A DNA stretch of 64,000 nucleotides, from the NCBI GenBank assembly GCA_027924585.1, contig BSBM01000877.1, forward strand, positions 6,139,501 to 6,203,500. Direction: 5' to 3'. The notes under the pieces are model-generated. The model had not been told where the DNA came from. It ran no database searches and worked only from the letters and a program-made list of their open reading frames with translations. Made by a program: the position numbers and the translations under genes. Shown piece by piece: positions 44,961 through 56,861 of this stretch (position 1 is its first letter; every line of letters begins with the position of its first letter). Origin of the DNA: Larix kaempferi. Taxonomy: Eukaryota > Streptophyta > Pinopsida > Pinales > Pinaceae.

Positions 44961-45932
44961 GGTTCCATTGTTTATTATGATGGTTTTTATTGGAAACCGG
45001 AGGAGAAATGATGAAGAAGTGGGTTGTGGCACATATCATGGAGAGGTGGGAGAGGAAGAGGAGGATGAGGAAAATGATGGTGATGGTGGTGATGGAAAGA
45101 AAACCAAAGACAACCAAACAACCTTGTGGAAATATGTCACAAAACTTGGAGGAGGGAGAGAGGGTGGAACCACAAAATTTACATGCCCCCATTGTGGAGT
45201 AACTTACATGGGTTCATATACCCATGTGAGAAAGCACTTATGTGGGGTTATGCCATGGGATTAAAACAAGACTATAGGAGTCAAAACCTGTACACAAGTG
45301 CCATCAAATGACCGAGCCAAATATAAGAGGGAGGAGGAGGAAGCACAATACCTATGCAAGCAAACAAGGGTTGAACATGAAACCACAAGCTCACATAGAA
45401 CATTTAGTGCTCGATCCCCATCCACCCATGGCAGTGGATTCTCTCCCTCGCGTTCAGGGCATAGAACAATATCAGGTTTCCTTGACCAAGGTGGTAGGGA
45501 TGATGTGGATGCAAAAGTGTTTCGATTTCTCTATGCATGTGTCGTACCATTCAATGTTCTTCGCTCACCCTATTGGCATGAAATGGTTGAAGCCATCCGA
45601 AGTGCCCCTGCACGATACAGGAGCCCAGGGTATGACAAAGCTAGAACCGTGGGACTTGACAAGGAAAAAGCCAAGATCCAAAATGTTTTGGGGCAATTCA
45701 CAAATTCTTAGAATGAATATGGGGTATCCATTGTATCTGATGGTTGGACAAATGTAAAGGGAAATCCATTGATAAATATTCTTGGGGTGTCCGCTAGTGG
45801 TGCAATCTTCCTTTCATCCCATGACTACTCGGATCGGTTTAAGACCGACATCAACATTGCAGAAGCCTTAATTAAAACCATTGAATCTATTGGGCCATAC
45901 AACGTCATCTAGGCCATTATTGATAATGAAAA
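44961..45932 (+). pseudogene. hAT transposase fragment, BED + DUF659 (copy hAT-3)
   Basis: It is a sister copy of hAT-1. An acidic N-terminal stretch is followed by the BED finger LWKYVTKLGGG...FTCPHCGVTYMGSYTHVRKH (about 45123-45240). A stop at 45262 comes next, then a Ser-rich linker and DUF659 sequence FLYACVVPFNVLRSPYWHEMV, SPGYDKARTVGLDKEKAK and VSDGWTNVKGNPLINILGV. Here the catalytic Asp is kept, unlike hAT-1. The copy stops at AIIDNE near 45930, where AT-rich sequence starts, so the second half is lost. The left side is cut by the gypsy LTR. The reading frame is more complete than in hAT-1 over the shared part. Confidence 0.85.
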
Positions 45933-46463
45933 ACTTAAAAACCCTTGAATGTTTTTTAATGAAAAAACTTAAAAAACCCTAAACTACTAATGGCTAAAAT
46001 TGTAAAGCCCATTCCTGCTCAAGGTCTGATCTATCCTTATGTCAAGATCTGCTCTTTAACTATGATATATCAATATCAAGTTCTACTCAATGCTTTTATT
46101 TGATTTATCTTTATGGTCAAGGTTGGCTGTCAAGGGTTGATCTATCTTTATGTGCTATGTTGTTGCTCACTTCACCTACATTGTTATGTAGTCTTGCTAT
46201 AGCCTTCAAGAAAACCAGTTTATTCCCTGCCGATAGGTACATGTGGATGTTGCTTACAAAAACACTATTATGACTTGCTTCAAGTTCATGCTGTAATGGT
46301 TTTTAAAATTATCAATATCAATCATGGTTACAGCTCATCAAATTATCAATTATGGTACATGAACTCTCTTTTTTGGCAATAACATATAGTTCTACTCTTG
46401 TGTTTCATGAATAGTTTTGATTATTCACTCTATATTTTTATTTGTACTTTCCGTTTCCTCGTA
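45933..46463. other. No recognisable gene
   Basis: AT-rich sequence with short repetition (gaaaaacttaaaaaccct near 45930 and 45960; gatctatccttatgtcaag and similar near 46030-46150). No domain or RNA gene was seen. Confidence 0.4.
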
Positions 46464-46760
46464 GTATCTAGATCCTAGGTTTTAAAAAATCTGGCGAATC
46501 CGTATTCGGATCTGTATCCGTATCTTGGTAACTTAGTTAGCAAGTCACATTAAAAGTAATAACCGCCGCCGTATCTGGATCCTAGGTTTTAAAAAATTTG
46601 GTGAATCCGTATCCGCATCTTGGTAGCTTAGTTAGCAAGTCACATTAAAAGCAATAACCACTGCCGTATTCGGATCCTAGGTTTTAAAAAATCTGGCGAT
46701 TCCGTATCTGTATCATGGTAACTTAGTTAGCAAGTCACATTAAAAGCAATAACCATGGAT
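46464..46760. repeat. Tandem repeat, three units of ~95-107 bp
   Basis: Each unit starts with gtat(c/t)..gatcctaggttttaaa and includes gtatcttggtaacttagttagc and cacattaaaagcaataacc. Units begin at 46464, 46571 and 46666. The array ends beside the solo LTR target site. Confidence 0.9.
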
Positions 46761-46778
46761 CTAATTGAGTTTTGGCCA

Positions 46779-48335
46779 TGTAATACCCCTATTTTGACCC
46801 TTAGGATATATTGGCTTTTAATGTAAATATTGTATACATGTGATGTATGTTTCCCTAGCGTGGAGCTCAAGGACAAGGCCCTGCTAGTGGATACTCGGAT
46901 TTTATTTAAAAGGGCAAGTATTTGATATTACGTTATCCATGTGCTATTAAGCCATGGAACATTGTAAAATGATGTAAATATTAATATTGCAATAAAAATA
47001 CAAAAAATTGGCTATGGAAGCAACTAATAAGAGGGGGCCATGTGTATCCACTAGGGAGTGGTGAGGGGGTTGTGGGGTTGAACCATATGCTGCCAAATGT
47101 CATCTTTAGAACTCATTTGACTTTCCTTGTTGACATTTAATTCTGTTGTAAGGAAGTGGTTGAAGAAATCAGTCCATGGCTTCAATGGAGCATGGGCAGC
47201 TCATAAATTCGTATGGCAAGGTATGGGCTCTGTTTACTTGACCCACAAGTCACTCTACCTCATGGGAATTCGTTTTTTCCTCATTCCCATTCCATTGTTG
47301 ATGACCAAAGCATCAATTTTCATCCATTACACATGCCCAACAGTGAAAATAACTAGAAATCGCAACTTTGAATTAAGCCACGTTTTGAAGTGCCAAAAAC
47401 ACCCATAAATTTGTGTGGACAGTAAAATCCAATGGGGGATCCATAGACCTGAACCTTGGGGCGAATGTGAGAGTGTTAGATGCCCAAGAATCCATAGGAA
47501 AACCCTGATTTGATAGCCCAAGAATCCAATTACGGGATAGAGTCATTTGGCCATATAATTGAGAAAATCCAAGCGTGAATGACAGAGAAGAAGATGGAAC
47601 AGAGGTTGGAATTGCTTGATAAACTCAGTGAAGGATAAAATCTCAAGGATTTAGCAGCTTGGACCTTTGTATGCCCACCCTGAAGAGCACAAGAGGGAAG
47701 GGGTGCCTAAGGGACTATGTAGCAGAGAAGGGGACCTTCCGTGTGTTGGGTGTGGTAGGTATTGTGGGTGCCAAGGTTGTTTGGATTTAGTTGAGATGCC
47801 TGTAGCTCTGTGGTTGAGCTCACTGGCTTAGCATCCCCCTCCTTTGTCTCTTGCATGCTTGATAAACCCAATTGTGTGTTGGCTTAGCATGACTGTTTGT
47901 GTGAAACCATGGCTATGAGTGAGCTTGTTTAGTTCCTCCTTAGTGGATACATAGCCCAGCTCGGGGGTGGTATCTCAGCTGAAAGAATATAGGCTGGACA
48001 GAGACCTATGGTTGGGTGGAACGTTGCTCTCACATAGCCAGTTGCTTGGACAGCTTCATCTTAAAGATAAGTATTCTCTGTGGTTTAAATTATGTCCATT
48101 CTGTGTTCTGCAATGTTTTAATTTGATGACTATTATTGATATGCTGAATGCATGATGCAATTGTGCATGGATAATGTTTTCATTCCGCTGTGTTTATTCG
48201 AGTATGAGTCTGCACGCATGGGTTTTTATTTATTATGAATTTGTTATTTATGAAGGGGGCTGAGTTTGCCAAATAAGCCCAGAATGTTAGTCATGTTCCC
48301 TTCCTTGCATCGGATCGACGGGAGGGGACGTGACA
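46779..48335 (+). mobile_element. Solo LTR (1,557 bp) with perfect 5-bp target duplication
   Basis: It starts tgtaatacccctattttgac and ends gggaggggacgtgaca, both typical of plant Ty3-gypsy LTRs. It is flanked by ggcca on both sides (46774-46778 and 48336-48340). No internal domain or primer site is attached. Open frames inside (47127-47408, 47967-48155) have no recognisable product. Confidence 0.85.
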
Positions 48336-48340
48336 GGCCA

Positions 48341-49028
48341 GAGGAGCGCAAGAAGGTGGCCTTTACAGGCTATTCCCAGATCCGATTGAGTAGGTATCAA
48401 AGAATGCAATGATGGAGGTAGGTACCTCTAGTGTTGAGAAGATAGTTACAAAATCAACTGTGGAATCAGTGATTGATTCCTTGATGCAGCGTGTAGGAGT
48501 ATGGAAGAGTACCAGGATCAGGTTGTTATAGAAGGATTCTTTCAACAAAAGGGAGCCGACCTTGATGAGACTCTTAGCCCAGTGGTTTAAGGATTCTCCC
48601 AGGAAGAGGGAGTTGCCCTGTATGGGTTGATGCATTCACCACCAGTTTTAGATTTCAGTATCAGTGAGATTGTATTCATGTTGGGCTGTTTATAGTATAG
48701 TGCAGATTTCAATTTCTTATTTGATAGATCTGATACACCTGTCCTGGCCCTGTATGTATATGAGTTAATTATTGTAGGTAGTCCTGAGTATTGAAGATGG
48801 CACAAAGGACAGAGGAGGTTGGCAGGTTTTTTGATGTAGTGTTCCTTGTTCAGAATGTTTTCACCTTGAAGGTTTCGGAGTATAGAGGAAAGCAGTGATC
48901 CATATTCATGTTTCTTCAGGTTCGTTGATGATGAATTGGTTGACCCAAACCCATAGCAGAGATGAGGTTCAAGATGCATGTGGAGCATCTTGTGCTTGGC
49001 GGAGGATACTTTCCTCAGTAAAAGTGAT
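48341..49028. other. No recognisable gene
   Basis: A 133-codon minus-strand frame (48587-48988) matches nothing I know. The sequence could be internal to the LTR-like units that follow. Confidence 0.35.
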
Positions 49029-50100
49029 TGTTGGATTTTTAGTACCTTAGAAAGTGTCCCTTAGAACACCATTAATGGTAGCAATAAGTAGTGGGGACTT
49101 GGGTGCACACAAAGAAGGTACAGTGGCAGGTTTAATAAGGGTGTAATGTACATAATTATAGACTATTGTTTGGTCGAGGGACCTTTAGTTAGGTGCATTT
49201 TAGCGCTATTCCAAATTTAGGAAGTTCTAATTTATAATTCTAGATTAGTTTGACTTTTCCAGAATTACTGATTTAGAAATGGGGCATTTATCCCATGAAG
49301 GTGAAGCATGTGTAGCCTACTCCAGTAGTTCTCTAGTAGGCCAGCTTATGGATGTATGTATGCAGGCTGGGCATTCTAACCTAGGTGCTTAGGGTTAGGT
49401 TATTTTTGTGTACAACCCTAGCCTTCTCTATAAAAGAGAGGCACTGAGTTAGGATTTGAGCTTCCAGTTCTTCCTGTTTTTTGTTGGATTTTCTAGTAGC
49501 TCGGAAAGTGTCTGGCAGAGCACCATTAATGGCAGCAGCAAGCAGAGAGGATCTGGGCACATGCAGAGAAGTTACTCTACAAGAGATATCCTACAACTAT
49601 CTCTACAGCAGTCTTAATGACAGCGGTAGCAGCACACCTCCCTTTAGCAGTTCTGTACTGTAGTAATGAGGGTGCAGGTGCATTTATGGAGGAGAGAGAG
49701 ATAGGTTATGCATGTGCCATCCTCAGTTTAGTTCCAGTTTAGATGCTTTTTATATTTAGTAGTTCAGTTCTATTTATGGGTTTTCTTGAGTTAGTAGTTG
49801 TATGCACAGTTAGTGTGCTTTGCATGTGGAAAGTTTGCAAGATTAGATGGGGTGCGGATCTCTTTAACAGAGAAACACATGCATACATACTTGGACTCTC
49901 CTCTGGTGGGCCAGTTTCCTAGGATTTTATCTTTCATGCAGCTTGAGGGTGCTAATCCAAGGTCAGGAATAGACCCCGGGTTTAAGTTTATTTTAATTAA
50001 GGTGGTGTTGTGCATGTGTCCAGATTCATTGTACCTCCTAGTCTATAAAGGAGAAGGCAGGGGTATAGGCTTTAATTCATTTAAGTTTCCAGAGTAGGAA
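49029..50100 (+). mobile_element. Two diverged LTR-like units in direct tandem
   Basis: tgttggatttt...agtagc/agtacc, then gaaagtgtc, caccattaatgg(t/c)agca, begins at 49029 and again at 49482 (offset 453 bp). Each unit then has a ctttagtt/ctcagttt...gttcta block and a ggccag block. TATA boxes tctataaaag (49427-49436) and gtctataaagg (about 50040) occupy matching positions, followed by a short G-rich stretch. A third partial copy is at 30780-31011. Confidence 0.55.
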
Positions 50101-50170
50101 GTAGTGGGTGAAGGTTAGAGTCTGAAGCTTTGTGTGTATTTCCTGTTCTCAAAGAGTAACAGTGATGTGA

Positions 50171-50545
50171 TTTGAGAGTCAGATCTGTGTACCTGCTGTT
50201 GCTTTCTTCAGTGGCATGTGTTTCAGTATCTAGTAGATTTCAGTTTATAGTTTTGACAGAGATTTCAGTTTTCTGTTTTCCTAATTGGGTAGGTTAGAAA
50301 TCAAACCAGGACTGTTGCCATGTGCTGAACAATTTTAACATTTTTAAGATTAATAAACAATGCTGTTATTTGAGTTTAAGATCTGTGTACATGATGCTAA
50401 TTTCTTCAGTGGGCTGTGTTTGGTATCAAGTAGATTTCAGATTGCAGTTTTGACAGAGATTTCAGATTTATGTTTTCCTAAGTAGGTAGGTTAGAAATCA
50501 GACTAGGACTGTTACGCTGAAGAATTTCAACAATACTTACATTAA
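50171..50545 (+). repeat. Tandem duplication, 2 x ~198 bp (diverged)
   Basis: Both copies contain agatctgtgtac, tttcttcagtgg, agtagatttcag and gttttgacagagatttcag, followed by aggttagaaatca and ccaggactgtt / ctaggactgtt. Starts are at about 50171 and 50369. Confidence 0.85.
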
Positions 50546-50585
50546 CTACAGAGTAATGACACTTTCACAAGGTATCCCATTATTC

Positions 50586-50657
50586 CATTTGTGTCTTCTG
50601 TCAAAGATCGACCATATCCTGCATTTGTGTCTTCTGTCAAAGATCAACCATATCCTG
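50586..50657. repeat. Tandem duplication, 2 x 36 bp
   Basis: catttgtgtcttctgtcaaa begins at 50586 and 50622; the units differ at one base (gatcgacc versus gatcaacc). Confidence 0.95.
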
Positions 50658-51235
50658 TTCTACTTAATAATCAAGATATGATTATGAATCATATTTAAGT
50701 AGAAATTTGGATTTGAAGTTGTGTTTCTATTTGAAAACAAGTAATAACTTTTACTATAATGCCTAAATGATTTGTCTGTCATAAATTCCATACTAACAAG
50801 AAAGCCAAATGATCTATTTGTCTTTCCATCCTAGCAGCAGCAAAAATGCTCTTAAGACCTTAGGGAAACAATAAATTCTTCATTTTTATTTTTTTTCAGC
50901 TTCAAAAATTTGAATCCTGGCTTATTGGTTGTTTTTGTTGTACAACTACATAACAATTGGCATGGGGCCAACAACCCTTGCCATCTCAGCAGGAAGGGAA
51001 AATAAAATAAAGAGAGGCATTTCCAGTCATTTTGAGGTGGTAAACACCTCCAAAGCTCAGAAACTTCTGGGAAATGTTTCCCAGATGCTTCCTGATTCCC
51101 AGTAAAAGCCAGGTAGGAGCTTCTATTTCCGGGATGTTTCTGTTGCTGTAAACATTTCTGGGCAGGAAACGCGTCTGCCCTGGTGTTTCCTGCAGGATGC
51201 AACATAGCTTTGAACGTTTGTATTAAGGAAGGGTA
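50658..51235. other. No recognisable gene
   Basis: A 143-codon minus-strand frame (50852-51283) has no family motif. It overlaps the edge of the following LTR-like unit. Confidence 0.35.
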
Positions 51236-54200
51236 TGTTGCTGCCTGGATGCACACCTGGGAACACGCAGCAGAAATCTTCAAGCCGCTTGGTGTGGCCT
51301 TGGGGGCAAGTCAGTTAAAAGCTGTCACTCAAAACTTAACGCCTCCGGTTAGGCTTACTCCTAGCGAAGCCAAGGGGGGTGGACCCTAAAAAATAAAATC
51401 TAAGCTGTTTAATCTATGAAAAGAGAAAAAACAACTAATCTAGGAGTTAATTAAATGAAAGCTTTTTTCTCCAACTATGACAGCAATAAAAATTGAAATT
51501 CAACAGCATATGGCATCCATCATCATCATTTTGCATACATAAATTGAACAAAATAATAAACAAGAAGATCAGTGCCCAATATAAAGATGCATAAAACTGA
51601 AAAGTGCTTTGGAGTGCTTTGCTCTGTCAAGTAAGTATTGTGAGTGTCTCAGTTGGTAAATTTTATTATTAATGGTGACAGTAATTAGTGGGTTTTTTCT
51701 TGGTTTGGCCCTCCAAAACTTTCCTTCTCGAACTGAGTGCATAAGCAACTTTACCAAATGTCCAACGAGGAGAGGACGAACCTCATTAATGAGTATCCCC
51801 CTGCTCTGTGGTAGTGACTCTCTGCGACTTCCCGAGTTTTCGAAGGTTAGCTTATGTGGATTTTCCTATTAAGCCAATGCTTACCTCCCTTTTTGGTTGA
51901 CCAACTGATCGGACTATGTTGCAGCGATCCAGAGCATACTTAAAGATAAGCGTTGGTTTATTTTAAACAAAATTAGGATTTTCTACTTGGTTAATCTATT
52001 TCCAAGAGTTTCTTTTCCGGCCAAATTCCATTACTCGAGCAAGCTCTTTCGTGGGACCGTACTTCGGGAAAGCAAGGACAAAATTACTCAGAAAGCTGGA
52101 AATTGTTAAAAAAATGTAAAAAAGCTATAAGTCCTGAGTGCACTTGTGGCCCGCTGTTGAAACAGATCCAACACGGTTAATTTTATTCCTAGGTTGATTT
52201 TATTAGTTGCGAAAAAAAGAAATCTAAACTAAAAATCACAAACCACAAAAATGTAGTTGACATAGTTCCCCCCCGGGGGGATGGGGTGTGGGCGTTGGTA
52301 GCCCACTTGCTCTTTTTATTATGCTTATTACAAAACTCCATTTTCTTTTGGAATGCCTCTGATCCTTTATAACAGAGGATTCAATAGGCTTACAATGGTT
52401 TCGAGAAAAGATTGCTTGTAGATAAAGATGTCTGGAATGTTTTAAAAGCTTCAGATTTTGAAAATTTGGCCAGCATGCTTTTCTACCTTTCTCATAAAAA
52501 TTAGAAAACCAGCAAACATATGTTAGTAGAAAACACCCAAAAACACTTTAAGAGTGCTTTGGGGCAACCTACAAAAATACTTGAAAAATTTCTAAGTGTT
52601 AAGAACAAAAGAAAAGCAAGAATTAACCACTGAAACAAGCTAAAAAGCTAGTTCAACGGGATCTTTGCTTGCCTCAGTTAAGATGGCAAGCAAATTTGAG
52701 CACTCTAATTGCTAGATTCATATTTAAATTCAAATCTAAGCATTCTAGTTCAAGTTTTAAAATGGATTATTTTTTTCATAACTTAACAAAAGAGATCTAA
52801 TCTAAGAATGATAAAGCTTTTTTTAAAGAAAACTGATTAGATCTTTAAGAGTAACAAACATATCTACTTAAGAATGTGAACTAGCATGTAAATCAAGTAT
52901 TACTCTTTTAACAGTAATCGGTAACCAGAAAAATGATTCAAGAGAGGGGAAGAAGGGAGAAAGCTTGAGGTGAAACAAGGAGCTTCGGAGCTTTGCTTGT
53001 GGAATGTGGAGGGACTATATCTGCAAAACAAGTGTTAGAAAAAAGAGAAGAAACAAGCAAGATCTTCACTTATCCAACTGAGAGAACCCGCACATCACAA
53101 ACTTCGCAAACAAGAGATCAAGTGTAGACAAACATACATAAAGAATTAAAACAATTATTAAATTGAATTAACCTTTTCCATAAAATTGATACCAATCCTT
53201 CAAACAAGCTACACTTTGATACCAATGCAAAACAAAGCCCAAGTACAAATTACCCCATTAAACCAAGATAGTACATCCACTCATCAAAAGTAACGCACAA
53301 GAGTGACCTCCAAAGTCTCCTTTATTTCTCAACAAAAATTATGCAAGAGTTACAATGCAGCAAGCTCTCAAATCCCAATTTCAACTAACTTAAAATGAGA
53401 GAGCAGCCTTCAATTTATAAACAAATGAAAGAGGAGGGCACATTAGGGTAAGAGAGAGCAAGAGGGGCGCATTTCCCAAATTGAGGAGAAGAATGGGCCA
53501 TAACATAAGCCTTGATTCAAGGCTGATTTGATTGAGATAATTATGGGATGTGATTTCCCACTCAACTCCATCTTTAGTGGGATCAAATTCCCCTAATTTA
53601 GGAATCTGATTTTCCTCATAACTTTATTATTTTTCTATTTTTTCACTCACTTTTTGACTTTTTTGAGCAAAAGTAATTTAAGTGAAAAATAAATCACTTA
53701 AAAACACTTAGGAAAATGGGTCTAGTGGTAAAGTGGGTGCTTTGAGTGTGAAAACGAGCACCCCCATGGCAAAATTGGCCCCTAGACCACACTTTTATTA
53801 CATTCTTAATTTTTTTAATAAAACCATTAAAAATGGCTTGATTTTACAGGAAGTTTTTTATTTTTCCGAAACTTAAAAAAACACCTAGGGGACCTAGCAG
53901 ATGTCCATATGACTCTATTCTAGTGTCTAGCATGTTCATATACATTGAACCATGGAATTTAATAACCTCCTAAGGCCTAACCACCATGCCAGGCATTCCA
54001 GCTTTGGAGGAGTAGGAGAAAAACTAAAAAATTATGCCCTGCTAAAACGCAAAACATAATTAATAAGTGAAAAAACTCCTTGGAATACCCGACTTGATTG
54101 ACAAGTCCTAGGAAGCCAAGTCCTTTACATAGAAATACCATGCTAGCACACTTTATTACAAACCCTGCGGGGCATGAACATGTGAGGAAAAAAAAAAAAA

Positions 54201-54264
54201 AGGGCCTTGAAAAAGGCCTGATGGACTTCAGAACATGGATAAAGAACATGTAACATGTTCAACT
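51236..54264 (-). mobile_element. Long LTR-like unit, copy 2 (family of 2213-6136)
   Basis: It starts tgttgctgcctggatgcaca and ends near acatgttcaact, aligning with the ends of copy 1. It shares gtgtggccttgggggcaag, cctccggttaggcttactcc, gacctccaaagtct and cattccagctttggaggag with copy 1. A minus-strand TATA-like tttataaa lies at about 53414-53421. It is about 900 bp shorter than copy 1. Minus-strand frames such as 53977-54249 translate the shared LTR end and are not genes. Confidence 0.5.
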
Positions 54265-55437
54265 TTGGCACGCTCGTTTGAAAATCCAACTAAGTACAAC
54301 TTAGTTGGTAACAGGGTAAAATCTGGGAAACAATACTACTGTAAAATGTGGTCATTTATGTTAAGAGAGGGTGTTAGAAGGTACTTTGTTACCTATATTT
54401 AATATGTGATCAATATCATGTTGAGAGTATGTGGTTAAATACCTGACCAACTGGGGCTGCTATAAGCATGTGCTAGAGATGCATAGTATGTAAATGTGTG
54501 CACACCCTAAATTCCTACAATTATGGTGGGGATTTAAGTTTGAATGCCCCATTTTGATTTTTGTTGGGTTTAGCAATTCGAGGGCATTTTTATTTTGAAT
54601 GCCCCTCCGTAATCTTATGGTGGTGACCTTTCCTGTCACCCATCTTTTTGGTAATATGCTCAATGTATATATTGTGATATTTAAAGGAGATGTGAAACAT
54701 ATTTCTAAAAAATGAGAATATTTTATTGTATCTTAATACCCTTTCTTATACATATAACATGCTATCCTTGAATATATGATGATCAAACTCTAGGTATTAC
54801 ATTTTTTGGTAGTTTCGGGGACTTCCAGGTCTGAACCTCGCTTGGATAACCCTAGTATCAGGAATGAAGCTCGAAATTGAATAATGAAGATGATAAATCC
54901 TTACTTGGCTATTGAATATGTCGGTTTCATTTTGTCATTTGTTTCTGAGAGAGAGTTAGTTCTTGGACATTCGTTGGTGGTCAAGTAATGGTCCTGGAGT
55001 CAAGTTTGTCTCCTTGGAGACAAACCCAGTACCAACCAGGCTAACATAACTGGGAATTTGTGTGATAAATCCATTGTTTGACCAACACGGTGTGTGTAGA
55101 ACAGGCTTTTCTTTTGTTTTTTATTCTCGGGAATTCATGTGTGCATTGTTCATTCTCTGGTGGGTTCACATGCCTCTCTCTTGGATATTCTTCTTGCTTT
55201 CCTGGTGATGGGCACTATTGGGGTGGCTGACTATGCACCCTTGTCATATGGACCAGAACGTGAGGGGGTATCTGGTCCGGTTCTATCTCGGGGAGGTTAC
55301 ATCTCGTGCAATGTCGAGACTAACCCACTTTCATCGGTTGTATTCGATTCCTGGCTGGAAGTATCAGCCTCACAGGGATATAGGCTTTCTCCGGGAGATT
55401 ATCGGATGGGGCAGGGTCAAACCCTGGTGGTACGAAA

Positions 55438-56400
55438 TTGGTATCTGTTAAAAAGGGACACTTAACTACGAGGGAGAAGAAAGCAGCTACTGAACGTCCT
55501 TGCATTACATTTGAAAGAGAAAAGAAAGGTAGGCCGCTCTGCGTCCTTGGCAAGGACGTAACCTTTGAGATGGTTTTTGCTCTGAGCCAGAGGTCTCTCA
55601 TTGGAAAGTTCAAGTACCTGAAACTTTCACAAACTGAAGTGCTTTCTTGGATTCAGAGTAAATGGAAGTTGTACATTGACATTATACCAAGGGTTTTAAT
55701 GTTAGCAAATGGATGGATGGTTTTCCTCTTTCTGTCAGAAGAGGGTGGGGGGACTATTGAAAGAAGATATTGGGTGTTGGGGTCTGGTTCATTGGTTTTG
55801 TCCCGCTGGCATGCTTCTTTTGACCCTCAGAAAGAAAGATTAGCCCAGAGGCATTTATGGGTTATCCTTCTGGACTTCCCATTACAATGCTGGAACTTCA
55901 AGGGTTTCCTTGAGGTTGCCAACTCCATCGGGCATCTTATACTGGGTTGGATCGTAACACGCCGAGGATGCTGGTAGACTTGGACTATGAGGAGGGTTTA
56001 CCTGGTGAATTGGAGATATTCTGGGAGGGGGGGCTCTTTTATCCAGAGGTTGGACTACTGGCATATACCCTTCCGTTGTCATCGTTGTAAAGAGGTTGGC
56101 CACTCAAAGGCTTTTTGTTCTTTTGGCATGCTCAACATGAAGGATTATAGGAGTAGTAAAAGTACTCTTGAGCAGGAAGGGATGGATGGTATTTTGAATT
56201 GTCTTATTCTGTTGGATTATAGCTCGGCTAAGGAATGCATAGGTATGTTTGCTAAAACCCTACCTACTCTATTAAAATTTATACCAGCGGACGAAATTTT
56301 AACTTCATTGTCCCTTTCTAGTGATTCACTCGTTCCTCCGGCCATGGTTTTTGGGGAGTTACCACATACGAGTCCTATTACGTCTGCTGTTTCGTCTTAG
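55438..56400 (+). pseudogene. LINE ORF1-like protein: DUF4283-type domain and CCHC knuckle
   Basis: A domain like the plant DUF4283 family occupies about 55560-55960 (GKFKYLKLSQ, ANGWMVFLFLSEE, YWVLGSGSLVLSRW, WVILLDFPLQCWN). It is followed, after a frame change near 55975, by the zinc knuckle CHRCKEVGHSKAFC (C-x2-C-x4-H-x4-C, about 56074-56118). In plant LINEs this protein binds the element RNA. A Ser/Pro-rich tail continues to about 56670 through further breaks. The upstream frame 55139-55465 may be its 5' part, but no domain is visible there. Confidence 0.7.
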
Positions 56401-56861
56401 CCACTGGAAGTATGCCCTAGAGTGGAGGATGTTTCGCTTTATGCTCCTACTGACCAGTCAGTTAGTCTTTCCAAAGCCCTACTCGAGACCTCATCTTTGA
56501 TACTTCCTACAGCTGCGGGGGTGAATTCTTTAGGCATTGAGTTACCCCCATCATCCATTTCTGACTTCGATTCTGGTCCTCTTGACTCGATGCCTGATGC
56601 TAAATTTCCACTACCTTCTTTTTCCGCGCGGGACTCGGGTTCATCTGATGTCCTCCCATTTCATCTATTATGAATGGGAAAGTGAGGATCAGGAAACCCA
56701 AAAAACCAAAACGAGGGAAAGGGGTCGACCTGGTCAATTCTTCTGTTTGTAACAATCCCAAAGTGTCCTCTTTATTCGAGAAAGGTCTAGGTAGAGACGT
56801 TTCTTGTAGCTCTATTCCATTGACGGCCCTTAGAGATTCAGTGGCCCTTGACTGTGTTCCC

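Noticed and set aside
48587-48988. 133-codon minus-strand frame as a gene
   Set aside because: No recognisable domain, and it is surrounded by LTR-like repeat sequence on the plus strand.
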